Shown here: positions 1 through 5,255 of the stretch, one piece after another
How positions within the stretch are numbered: the first letter of the stretch is position 1
Layout: every line of letters begins with the position of its first letter
Origin: Bacteroidales bacterium
GTDB lineage: Bacteria > Bacteroidota > Bacteroidia > Bacteroidales > Muribaculaceae
Assembly: GCA_900767075.1 (NCBI GenBank)
Contig: CAAFXX010000018.1
Coordinates: 1-5,255, forward strand
Direction: 5' to 3'
DNA length: 5,255 nt
Position numbers and translations under genes: made by a program
Notes under the pieces: model-generated
Database searches by the model: none
What the model saw: the letters and a program-made list of their open reading frames with translations, nothing else
Told to the model about the DNA's origin: nothing

Positions 1-653
1 ATGAGTTCGGCGACCTTATCATGGTTCTTGGCAAGAATGTAGAGATGCCTATCGCACGTCTCGCCCAGAAGGCACGTGCCGTCGGCATGCACGTGATCAT
101 AGCCACACAGCGACCTTCGACAAATGTCATTACCGGTATCATCAAGGCAAATTTCCCGGCGCGTATATCGTTCAAGGTTTCGTCGGGTGTCGATTCAAAG
201 ACTATCCTTGACACGGTCGGTGCCCAGCAGCTGGTCGGTCGTGGCGATATGCTTATCTTCAATAACTCAGAGATGGTGCGTGTGCAATGCGCCTTTATCG
301 ATACTCCCGAAGTCGAGAAGATATGTGATTATGTAAGCAAACAGCCATATCCGACAGGACTATATTACCTGCCCGAACCTCAGGTCGGTGGTGAAGGAGG
401 AGAAGGTGTCGGCGACTCCGCATCGTTCGGCGAGCGCGACCCGTTGTTTGAGGAGGTTGCCCGACTGGTGGTCCAGACCGGACAGGCTTCGACTTCATCG
501 ATTCAGCGACGCTATCGAATCGGATATAACCGTGCCGGAAGCATCATGGATCAGCTTGAGGCTGTCGGTGTGGTGGGTCCGGCTCAGGGGGGAAAGCCTC
601 GTGCCGTCCTCATGGACAACGTAGCTCTTGAATCCGTGCTTGGAAAGGAGTGA
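1..653 (+). CDS. ftsK: DNA translocase FtsK, C-terminal part (5' end outside window)
   Basis: This is the last 216 or so codons of FtsK, the hexameric ATP-driven DNA pump at the division septum that moves and aligns chromosome termini and activates XerCD recombination. The reading frame is already open at base 3. It begins EFGDLIM, the end of the Walker B region, with bases 1-2 fitting the preceding Asp codon, so the ATG at 21 is an internal Met and not the start. Further family signatures are ARLAQKARAVGMH, ATQRPSTNVITGIIKANFPAR (bases about 102-167) and LVGRGDML (bases 231-254). A Gly-rich linker (about 382-414) leads to the gamma winged-helix domain (about 435-630). That domain holds RRYRIGYNRAGSIMDQLE, the helix that reads polar KOPS-type motifs in the family. 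The missing N-terminus should carry the membrane segments, the linker and Walker A. The gene ends in TGA, 39 bases before the lolA start, suggesting co-transcription. The family call is very secure. Confidence 0.97.
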   Translation, partial: EFGDLIMVLGKNVEMPIARLAQKARAVGMHVIIATQRPSTNVITGIIKANFPARISFKVSSGVDSKTILDTVGAQQLVGRGDMLIFNNSEMVRVQCAFIDTPEVEKICDYVSKQPYPTGLYYLPEPQVGGEGGEGVGDSASFGERDPLFEEVARLVVQTGQASTSSIQRRYRIGYNRAGSIMDQLEAVGVVGPAQGGKPRAVLMDNVALESVLGKE

Positions 654-692
654 CAGAAACATCTTTTGTATGACAAATAAAGATTGAAATCA

Positions 693-1325
693 ATGAAAAA
701 TATAAAATTATCGGCAGTGTTGCTCATGGTTGCGGCTTTCTTCATGATAATGCCGTGTGCCCGTGCGAACGCTGCGGAAACAGCGCAGAGCGTTCTTGCC
801 AAGGCATCCGCCAAGGTTACCGGAACAAAAGGGATGAGCTGTGCCTTTACACTGAGCGCCTCAGGACGCTCGGTAAAAGGAACCCTGAAGTCATCGGGTA
901 AGAAATTTGCCTTGATCACTCCCGTCTCATCCTCTTGGTTTGACGGCAGGAACATGTGGACCTACAATCCTTCGTCGGCTGAAACCACATTGGTCAACCC
1001 GACCGCCGACGAGATAGCCGAGACAAACCCTTTGACATACATCTCGTCGTGGAAAAGTTCTTACGACGCGCGTTTCTCAAATTCGAAAATCAAGGGAAAA
1101 TATGTGGTGGAACTGACGCCCAAACGCCGCCATTCCGCCGTCAAGAAAGTAGTGATAACTTTCAACAGGAATTACATTCCCGAGAAAATTTCGGTGACAG
1201 GATCGAACAATGCAGTCACGACCGTGGCGGTTTCTTCCGTCAACTATAATGCGGCGGTGAAGGCATCGGATTTCGTTTATCCCAAATCGCGTTATCCGAA
1301 AGCGGAAATAATTGATCTCCGTTGA
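693..1325 (+). CDS. lolA: LolA-like outer-membrane lipoprotein carrier protein
   Basis: The predicted 210-residue periplasmic protein belongs to the LolA family, which shuttles lipoproteins from the inner-membrane LolCDE complex to the outer membrane by shielding their acyl chains in a hydrophobic half-barrel. An N-terminal signal peptide is clear: basic MKNIK, a hydrophobic core at residues 6-21, and an ANA/AE-type cleavage site near residues 27-28. The mature part has the alternating short beta-strand pattern of the family, including SSWFDGRNMWTYNPSS (residues 80-95), NPLTYI (112-117) and the C-terminal YPKAEIIDLR seen in Bacteroidales LolA-like proteins as I recall them. I chose the ATG at 693. 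A TTG at 684 in the same frame would only add MKS before an already complete signal peptide. No strong Shine-Dalgarno is present. It follows ftsK closely, a pairing also known in Enterobacteria. The LolA fold is well supported; the exact substrates are not known. Confidence 0.9.
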   Translation: MKNIKLSAVLLMVAAFFMIMPCARANAAETAQSVLAKASAKVTGTKGMSCAFTLSASGRSVKGTLKSSGKKFALITPVSSSWFDGRNMWTYNPSSAETTLVNPTADEIAETNPLTYISSWKSSYDARFSNSKIKGKYVVELTPKRRHSAVKKVVITFNRNYIPEKISVTGSNNAVTTVAVSSVNYNAAVKASDFVYPKSRYPKAEIIDLR

Positions 1326-1356
1326 TTTTTTTCCTGATTTTCGAGATAGTTTTTAA

Positions 1357-1364
1357 CATTTTTG
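1357..1364 (+). promoter_or_regulatory. Possible Bacteroidota -7 element upstream of trxB
   Basis: CATTTTTG matches five of the six fixed bases of the Bacteroidota -7 consensus TAnnTTTG. It lies about 105 bases before the trxB ATG in the AT-rich gap. About 20 bases upstream there is only a half-match (CCTG, 1333-1336) to the -33 element TTTG. Transcription from here would give a leader of roughly 95-100 bases. The motif is short and the region AT-rich, so chance is a serious alternative. Confidence 0.22.
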
Positions 1365-1440
1365 CGTTAACAATATAGACTAAGCCAAAGATACAGTGCT
1401 TTCCATGTATCGATGGCAAAAAACTCATAAATTTATACTT

Positions 1441-1453
1441 CGGTTCAAAACCG
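1441..1453 (+). repeat. Small inverted repeat (hairpin) in trxB leader
   Basis: CGGTT (1441-1445) and AACCG (1449-1453) are exact reverse complements around a three-base CAA loop. The 5-bp stem ends 15 bases before the trxB ATG. There is no following T run, so it is not a terminator. It could be a minor leader structure or a small operator half-pair, or it may be chance. Confidence 0.3.
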
Positions 1454-1468
1454 CAAATACAATACATT

Positions 1469-2413
1469 ATGGAAGAAAGAACAAAGGTATTGATTATCGG
1501 ATCTGGTCCCGCCGGTTATACAGCGGCAATTTACACTTCACGTGCAGGTCTGAAACCTATAGTCTACGAAGGCAACCAGCCTGGTGGACAGCTCACCCAG
1601 ACTACAGAAATAGAAAACTTCCCGGGTTATCCAGAGGGAGTCGATGGCAACGAGATGATGGCTCAGTTCCGCAGTCAGGCGGAAAGATTCGGAGCCCGTA
1701 TCGTGAACCGCCTTATTAGCAAGGTTGATTTCAGCGAGCGTCCCTTCAGATGCGAGGATGAACGCGGCAACGTGATAATCGCCGACACCGTGATAATCTG
1801 CACCGGCGCCTCTGCTAAATATCTCGGTATAGCCGACGAGGAAAAATACCGTGGACTCGGCGTCAGCGCCTGCGCTACTTGCGACGGTTTCTTTTACCGT
1901 AAGAAAACGGTCGCTGTGGTCGGAGGCGGCGATACCGCATGCGAGGAGGCTCTCTATCTCTCCACGCTTGCAAAGAAAGTGTATATGATAGTACGTAAGG
2001 ATTACCTGCGTGCATCGGAGGTGATGAAGCTTCGCGTAGCCGAGCGTGAGAACATCGAGATTCTCTTTAATTGCAATACCCGCGGACTTTACGGCGAGGA
2101 AGGCGTTGAAGGTGCAAAAATCGTGCGTCACCTCGGAACCGACAAAGAGGAAGTGTTCGATCTGCCGATCGACGGATTTTTCCTCGCTATCGGTCACCGT
2201 CCAAACACAGAGATTTTCAAGGGTCAGATCGAACTTGACAACGAAGGATATATCGTTACAAAAGCTCCCTCCACGGCAACGACTGTAGAGGGCGTGTATG
2301 CCGCCGGTGACTGCGCCGATCCCTTCTATCGTCAGGCGGTATGCGCAGCGGGTACAGGCTGTCGCGCGGCTCTCGACGCCGAGCGCAACCTGATCGACCA
2401 CAACCTGCGGTAA
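1469..2413 (+). CDS. trxB: Thioredoxin reductase (NADPH-dependent flavoenzyme)
   Basis: This 314-residue protein has the normal length of the low-molecular-weight bacterial TrxB, an FAD dimer that passes electrons from NADPH to thioredoxin in the cytosol. Visible motifs are the FAD-binding GSGPAGYTAA (residues 11-20), GGQLTQTTEIENFPGYPEG (39-57), the redox-active CATC (135-138), the NADPH-binding GGGDTACEEA (152-161) and the C-terminal FAD motif AAGDCADP (278-285) followed by YRQA. The FAD motif begins a few residues after the ATG at 1469, which supports that start; no Shine-Dalgarno is visible. The NADPH-phosphate motif reads VRKDYLRA (175-182) instead of the E. coli-type HRRDGFRA. The basic residues are largely kept and the His is lost. 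The protein has nine cysteines, seven of them outside the CxxC. It probably heads the transcription unit that continues with the deaminase, protease and cyclo-ligase. The family assignment is very secure. Confidence 0.96.
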   Translation: MEERTKVLIIGSGPAGYTAAIYTSRAGLKPIVYEGNQPGGQLTQTTEIENFPGYPEGVDGNEMMAQFRSQAERFGARIVNRLISKVDFSERPFRCEDERGNVIIADTVIICTGASAKYLGIADEEKYRGLGVSACATCDGFFYRKKTVAVVGGGDTACEEALYLSTLAKKVYMIVRKDYLRASEVMKLRVAERENIEILFNCNTRGLYGEEGVEGAKIVRHLGTDKEEVFDLPIDGFFLAIGHRPNTEIFKGQIELDNEGYIVTKAPSTATTVEGVYAAGDCADPFYRQAVCAAGTGCRAALDAERNLIDHNLR

Positions 2414-2414
2414 G

Positions 2415-2430
2415 CGGGCTTCGAAACCCG
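2415..2430 (+). repeat. Short inverted repeat between trxB and the deaminase gene
   Basis: CGGG (2415-2418) and CCCG (2427-2430) can pair across an eight-base interval CTTCGAAA that itself contains the palindrome TTCGAA. The sequence begins two bases after the trxB stop. No T run follows, so a Rho-independent terminator is unlikely. It may act as a weak 3' structure in the trxB message. It is short enough to be chance. Confidence 0.28.
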
Positions 2431-2461
2431 AATAGAAGTAATTCCATACAAATCCCCGAAA

Positions 2462-2899
2462 ATGAGCAATGAGGAAAAGACCAGGATTCTCGACAGCAGG
2501 TATCTGCGGATGGCAAGAATCTGGAGTGAGAATTCATATTGTGTCCGCCGCAAGGTTGGAGCGCTGATAGTCAAGGACAAGATGATTATATCCGACGGAT
2601 ATAACGGTACTCCTTCGGGTTTCCCGAATATATGCGAGTCTGACGAAGGCGTGACATTTCCTTATGTGCTTCATGCGGAGGCTAACGCCATAACTAAGGT
2701 GGCGCGCTCCAACAACTCAAGCGACGGCAGCACGCTTTATGTGACGGCAAGCCCGTGTATGGAATGTTCGAAACTCATAATCCAGGCTGGCATACGCAAG
2801 GTGGTTTTCTCCGAACTGTATAGAATTACCGACGGACTGGACCTGTTGCGTAAAGCCGGCATTGAGGTTGTGCATCTGCCGTTGGACAACGCAGACTAA
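2462..2899 (+). CDS. Deoxycytidylate (dCMP) deaminase, zinc-dependent
   Basis: The 145-residue protein belongs to the cytidine/deoxycytidylate deaminase superfamily and most closely resembles dCMP deaminases of the ComEB type. These convert dCMP to dUMP, feeding thymidylate synthesis in the cytosol. The zinc site is complete: H71-A-E73 (HAE, with Glu as proton shuttle) and P98-C99-M-E-C102 (PCxxC). GYNGTPSGFPN (47-57) is the characteristic substrate-binding loop of dCMP deaminases and argues against a tRNA or guanine deaminase. The conserved N-terminal RYLRMARIWSENSYC (13-27) begins soon after the ATG at 2462, so the later Met at residue 17 is not the start. It sits 48 bases after trxB and 41 before the S41 protease gene. 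Allosteric control by dCTP and dTTP is known for some family members but cannot be read from this sequence. Confidence in family and substrate is high. Confidence 0.94.
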   Translation: MSNEEKTRILDSRYLRMARIWSENSYCVRRKVGALIVKDKMIISDGYNGTPSGFPNICESDEGVTFPYVLHAEANAITKVARSNNSSDGSTLYVTASPCMECSKLIIQAGIRKVVFSELYRITDGLDLLRKAGIEVVHLPLDNAD

Positions 2900-2904
2900 G
2901 CTCC

Positions 2905-2925
2905 GGCATGTCTTGACGGCATGCC
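2905..2925 (+). repeat. Intercistronic hairpin between deaminase and S41 protease genes
   Basis: GGCATGTC (2905-2912) can pair with GGCATGCC (2918-2925) around a five-base TTGAC loop. This gives an 8-bp stem with seven Watson-Crick pairs and one G-T wobble. It starts five bases after the deaminase stop and ends 15 bases before the protease ATG. No T run follows, so it is not a classical terminator. It could stabilise mRNA ends, be a processing site, or influence translation of the protease gene whose Shine-Dalgarno-like AAAGGA lies just downstream. The two arms are also near direct repeats of each other. Confidence 0.5.
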
Positions 2926-2927
2926 TG

Positions 2928-2933
2928 AAAGGA
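2928..2933 (+). promoter_or_regulatory. Shine-Dalgarno-like site for the S41 protease gene
   Basis: AAAGGA lies seven bases before the ATG at 2941. It is the only convincing purine-rich ribosome-binding site among the five starts in the window; the other four are preceded by AT-rich sequence without an AGGA core. It supports the chosen start and lies directly 3' of the intercistronic hairpin. Confidence 0.45.
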
Positions 2934-2940
2934 ATCCATT

Positions 2941-4644
2941 ATGGAAAAGAAAAGAAATATAGGATATGTCCTGCTGCCTCTCGTTCTCAGCGTCGGGTTG
3001 GTCGGAGGCATTATAATCGGACAGTATTGCGAGCATCGCACGATTTCGCCTGAGGTGGAAAAGCTTCAGACGATCCTTGGCATTATTCGCGATCAGTATG
3101 TGGATGAAATCAACATCGACAGCCTTATAGAGCAGTCGATACCGGAATTGCTGGCTTCGCTTGACCCTCATTCCGCATATATCCCCGCTTCCGAGCTGAC
3201 GCAGACCAACGATGACCTTGAAGGGTCGTTCAGTGGTGTGGGCGTTTCATTCCAGATGCTCAACGATACCGTGCAGGTGATTGAGGTCGTGCCGGGCGGA
3301 CCCGCTGAAAAAGTGGGATTGCTCCCCGGCGACCGTATCATTGAGGCTGACGGCAAAAAGCTTACCGGCGACACGATCACCAGCGACAATGTGTTCAAGA
3401 CGCTTCGCGGCAAAGAGGGCTCGAAGGTTGCCCTTAAGATCAAGAGAAACGGAAGCAAGAAGATTCTCAATTATGATATAATAAGGGGAATCATACCGTC
3501 TAACAGCGTCGACGCGAAGTATATGATGGCAGACGGCATCGGATATATCAAGGTCAGCAAGTTCGCCAGAACCACATATGAGGAATTCTTCAATGCCCTT
3601 GTGGACCTTCAGAAGAAGGGTGCCAAGAAATTCATGATCGACCTGCGTAATAATTCAGGCGGATTCATGGATCAGGCGATCTATATGGCAAATGAGTTCC
3701 TGCCGGAAGGACGGCTTATAGTCTATACCAAAGGTCGCACACCGGAAAACGAGACGATCGCCATAAGCGACGGCAACGGTAATTTCAAGGATACCGAACT
3801 TATAGTCCTTACCAATGAATTCTCGGCATCGGCATCGGAAATTTTCGCCGGGGCCATTCAGGACAACGACCGCGGTATCGTGATTGGTCGCAGGTCGTTC
3901 GGAAAGGGACTTGTCCAGAACCAGACCGAGCTGCCCGACAGCTCCGCCGTCCGCTTGACTGTGGCACGTTACTATACACCTTCCGGACGTTCGATCCAGA
4001 AGGAATATAAACGGGGACGCGATGGTAAATATGACCTCGATATCGTTGACCGTTTCACGCACGGTGAATTCTATTCGCAGGACAGCATCAAGCTCGACAA
4101 GACCAAAAGCTTCACCACCCATAACGGCAGGACCGTTTACGGTGGTGGAGGCATCATGCCGGATATCTTTGTTCCGGAGGATACAACCGGCTATACGTCG
4201 TATTATGTCGAGGCAGCCAACCAGGGACTGATCCAGAAGTTTGCCGCCGACATGGCATCGACATACCGTCCCCTAATGAAAGAGAAGACCCTCGAAGCCA
4301 TGATGCGGATACTTCCTCGCGACAATATGCTTTTGAACAGTTTCGTGACCTATGCTTCGAAAAAAGGTCTCCCGGCAAGATGGTATTACATCAACCAATC
4401 CCGTTCTTTATTGTTAAATCAATTGAAGGCGGTGCTTGCCCGCGACCTTGTGGGATACGAGGGTTTCATCGAGATTCTCAACGGTCAGGACTCCACGATA
4501 GAGCGGGCGCGTCAGGTATTGCAGAACGGCGGGTCTCCTGTCGACATCAAGAAATCGAAAGCTACGTCGTGGCTGATGTTCGTGCCTTCATTGGGCATTA
4601 CATCCGACCATGATTATATGAAATATGGAAAAATGAATGTCTAA
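2941..4644 (+). CDS. S41 family C-terminal processing peptidase (CtpA/Prc type), membrane-anchored, with PDZ domain
   Basis: This 567-residue envelope serine protease has a short basic N-terminus (MEKKRN), then a hydrophobic segment at residues 7-29 that should be an uncleaved anchor or signal, placing the rest in the periplasm. A helical region (about 38-95) leads to a PDZ domain (about 97-180) with the GVGVSF carboxylate-binding loop (99-104) and GGPAEKVGLLPGDRI. The S41 core (about 190-355) includes IDLRNNSGG (233-241). The Ser-Lys dyad is intact: Ser297 in FSASASEI and Lys322 in SFGKGLVQ, with Gln326. The 25-residue Ser-Lys spacing equals that of E. coli Prc. Residues of about 425-567 form a C-terminal region outside the catalytic core. 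Family members cleave proteins from a C-terminal tail recognised by PDZ, for envelope quality control or maturation; the substrate here is unknown. The ATG at 2941 is supported by a Shine-Dalgarno-like AAAGGA and by the anchor, which the next Met (residue 106) would remove. Confidence 0.96.
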   Translation: MEKKRNIGYVLLPLVLSVGLVGGIIIGQYCEHRTISPEVEKLQTILGIIRDQYVDEINIDSLIEQSIPELLASLDPHSAYIPASELTQTNDDLEGSFSGVGVSFQMLNDTVQVIEVVPGGPAEKVGLLPGDRIIEADGKKLTGDTITSDNVFKTLRGKEGSKVALKIKRNGSKKILNYDIIRGIIPSNSVDAKYMMADGIGYIKVSKFARTTYEEFFNALVDLQKKGAKKFMIDLRNNSGGFMDQAIYMANEFLPEGRLIVYTKGRTPENETIAISDGNGNFKDTELIVLTNEFSASASEIFAGAIQDNDRGIVIGRRSFGKGLVQNQTELPDSSAVRLTVARYYTPSGRSIQKEYKRGRDGKYDLDIVDRFTHGEFYSQDSIKLDKTKSFTTHNGRTVYGGGGIMPDIFVPEDTTGYTSYYVEAANQGLIQKFAADMASTYRPLMKEKTLEAMMRILPRDNMLLNSFVTYASKKGLPARWYYINQSRSLLLNQLKAVLARDLVGYEGFIEILNGQDSTIERARQVLQNGGSPVDIKKSKATSWLMFVPSLGITSDHDYMKYGKMNV

Positions 4645-4669
4645 CCTATAAGACAAAAGATACTATACT

Positions 4670-5218
4670 ATGGAAAAGAATGAGATTAGAAGAAAGATCA
4701 AGGCTTTGCGCTCAATGCTCCTTGAACACGAAAAAATTGCGGCTGCTGATGAGGTGTTCGAGCATCTCGAAAAGACAGCGGCATTTTTGCTCGCCGACAG
4801 AATTCTGATGTATCATTCTTTGCCCGACGAACTGTCGACGCGGGGCTTCCTCAAAAAATGGGGAAACAGGAAGCATTTCTATCTGCCTCGCGTGAACGGC
4901 GTCAATCTTGATATTCTTCCATATGATGAAAGCCGTCTCGAATTGGGCGCTTTCCACATCGAGGAACCGACCGGAGACTGTACGGTCAGCCCTGATGAAA
5001 TAGAGCTCGTGATTGTGCCTGCTGTCGCTTATGACAAGCGCGGCAACAGACTTGGCCGGGGAAAGGGATTCTACGACCGTCTGCTTCAGGATACCCGTGC
5101 CACGAAGATCGGCATAGGTTACGAATTTCAGATTGTGGATGAAATCCCGGTAGAACCTCACGATGTGCCTATGGATATCGTCATTTCCCCAAGAGGCGTG
5201 ATTCATATCCGACGGTAA
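4670..5218 (+). CDS. 5-formyltetrahydrofolate cyclo-ligase (methenyl-THF synthetase)
   Basis: The 182-residue cytosolic enzyme matches the 5-FCL/MTHFS family (YgfA in E. coli), which uses ATP to turn 5-formyl-THF into 5,10-methenyl-THF, returning an inactive storage folate to the one-carbon pool. Signatures run in the expected order: basic N-terminal helix EIRRKIKALRSML (5-17), YHSLPDELSTRGF (48-60), FYLPRV (70-75), ELGAFHIEEP (91-100), and the strongly conserved nucleotide-binding block from VPAVAYDKRGNRLG to GRGKGFYDRLL (116-139). The C-terminal GIGYEFQIVDEIPVEPHDVPMD (148-169) closes the list. Length is typical and no key motif is missing. The first ATG is kept because the conserved N-terminal helix starts within five residues of it. 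The start is 25 bases after the protease stop, with no Shine-Dalgarno, so co-transcription is likely. The family call is secure. Confidence 0.95.
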   Translation: MEKNEIRRKIKALRSMLLEHEKIAAADEVFEHLEKTAAFLLADRILMYHSLPDELSTRGFLKKWGNRKHFYLPRVNGVNLDILPYDESRLELGAFHIEEPTGDCTVSPDEIELVIVPAVAYDKRGNRLGRGKGFYDRLLQDTRATKIGIGYEFQIVDEIPVEPHDVPMDIVISPRGVIHIRR

Positions 5219-5255
5219 GACAGCAGATTATTATTCCGAATATAATAGAGCGGGC
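5219..5255. other. Downstream stretch to the window edge, no gene seen
   Basis: These 37 bases after the cyclo-ligase stop are AT-rich and hold no start codon with a readable continuation and no GC-rich stem with a T run. A TATAAT string (5241-5246) is present, but that is not the Bacteroidota promoter pattern. In some Bacteroides, recF follows this cyclo-ligase gene as I recall, but nothing here shows it. Confidence 0.5.

Larger units (their letters stand above)
1326..1468. other. AT-rich intergenic region and trxB leader
   Basis: This is the only sizeable non-coding stretch in the window, between the lolA stop and the trxB start. It opens with a T7 run (1326-1332) and stays strongly AT-rich, unlike the flanking genes. 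It contains a possible promoter element (1357-1364), a promoter-like motif on the opposite strand (1386-1393) and a small hairpin close to the trxB start (1441-1453). The gap is much larger than the others in the window (25-48 bases), so a new transcription unit probably starts here. No credible peptide is encoded: the ATG at 1405 opens a frame that simply runs out of frame into trxB. Confidence 0.6.

Noticed and set aside
587..592. Run of six G near the end of ftsK, possible slippage site
   Set aside because: The frame continues correctly through the conserved gamma domain to the normal end; a six-base run is not unusual and nothing suggests a frameshifted product.
665..677. TTTGT/ACAAA inverted repeat in the ftsK-lolA gap
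   Set aside because: Only five mostly A-T pairs with a three-base loop in AT-rich sequence; likely chance.
753..761. Possible lipobox cysteine in the LolA-like signal peptide (MPC at residues 20-22)
   Set aside because: Pro directly before the Cys does not fit the lipobox, and a normal signal peptidase I site (ANA/AE) follows; a carrier of this family should be soluble.
1310..1332. Possible Rho-independent terminator at the end of lolA
   Set aside because: A seven-pair stem can be drawn before the T run, but it includes three G-T wobbles and no G-C pair, so it would be too weak; the T run alone is not enough.
1405..1719. Possible leader peptide starting in the trxB upstream region
   Set aside because: The frame runs far into trxB out of frame without a stop near the gene start, has no ribosome-binding site and no attenuator-like structure.
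1538..2401. Minus-strand open frame of 287 codons opposite trxB
   Set aside because: It lies wholly within a confidently identified gene, shows no recognisable domain, and its length is explained by the sense strand avoiding codons that would give antisense stops.
3655..4122. Minus-strand open frame of 155 codons opposite the S41 gene
   Set aside because: It covers the conserved catalytic core of the protease in antisense and has no recognisable product.
4164..4171. Exact TAnnTTTG string on the plus strand inside the S41 gene
   Set aside because: It is inside conserved coding sequence, has no TTTG at the right distance upstream, and nothing downstream needs a promoter there.
4712..5206. Minus-strand open frame of 164 codons opposite the cyclo-ligase gene
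   Set aside because: It mirrors a complete, strongly conserved coding frame and has no domain or start context of its own.
5228..5246. AT-rich near-palindrome with TATAAT after the cyclo-ligase gene
   Set aside because: Stems are only four base pairs, and TATAAT is not the Bacteroidota promoter pattern; the window ends too soon to judge.

Overview
The window looks like a piece of a Bacteroidota chromosome, most likely order Bacteroidales. A gut Muribaculaceae-like lineage is a guess from the moderate G+C coding sequence and AT-rich gaps. The grounds are the protein sequences themselves (LolA-like carrier, dCMP deaminase and S41 protease closely resemble Bacteroides-type homologues recalled from memory) and the near absence of Shine-Dalgarno sequences before the starts. 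No mobile element, tRNA, rRNA, CRISPR array or phage gene is visible.

Layout: six genes, all on the plus strand. (1) The 3' end of ftsK, a DNA translocase, cut by the left edge inside its Walker B region. (2) A LolA-like periplasmic lipoprotein carrier, 39 bases downstream. (3) A 143-base AT-rich gap, the only sizeable non-coding stretch and the likeliest place for a promoter. (4) trxB, thioredoxin reductase. (5) A dCMP deaminase. (6) A membrane-anchored S41 (CtpA/Prc-type) protease. (7) A 5-formyltetrahydrofolate cyclo-ligase. The last four genes are separated by only 48, 41 and 25 bases and are probably co-transcribed. Small inverted repeats lie in the trxB leader, the trxB-deaminase gap and the deaminase-protease gap. 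The 37 bases after the last stop hold no recognisable gene.

How the genes may work together (inference): ftsK and lolA serve cell division with chromosome segregation, and outer-membrane lipoprotein traffic. TrxB supplies reduced thioredoxin, including for ribonucleotide reductase. dCMP deaminase makes dUMP for thymidylate synthesis, and the cyclo-ligase returns 5-formyl-THF to the active folate pool from which the thymidylate synthase cofactor is made. Three of the last four genes therefore touch deoxynucleotide or one-carbon supply, while the S41 protease is an envelope quality-control or processing enzyme.

All six genes appear intact apart from the edge-truncated ftsK, and all are ordinary housekeeping families. 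I see no convincing undescribed system. The points worth a second look are small: an 8-bp intercistronic hairpin, the AT-rich trxB leader with a promoter-like motif on the opposite strand, a changed NADPH-phosphate motif and many extra cysteines in TrxB, and an ftsK-lolA-trxB neighbourhood reminiscent of Enterobacteria.
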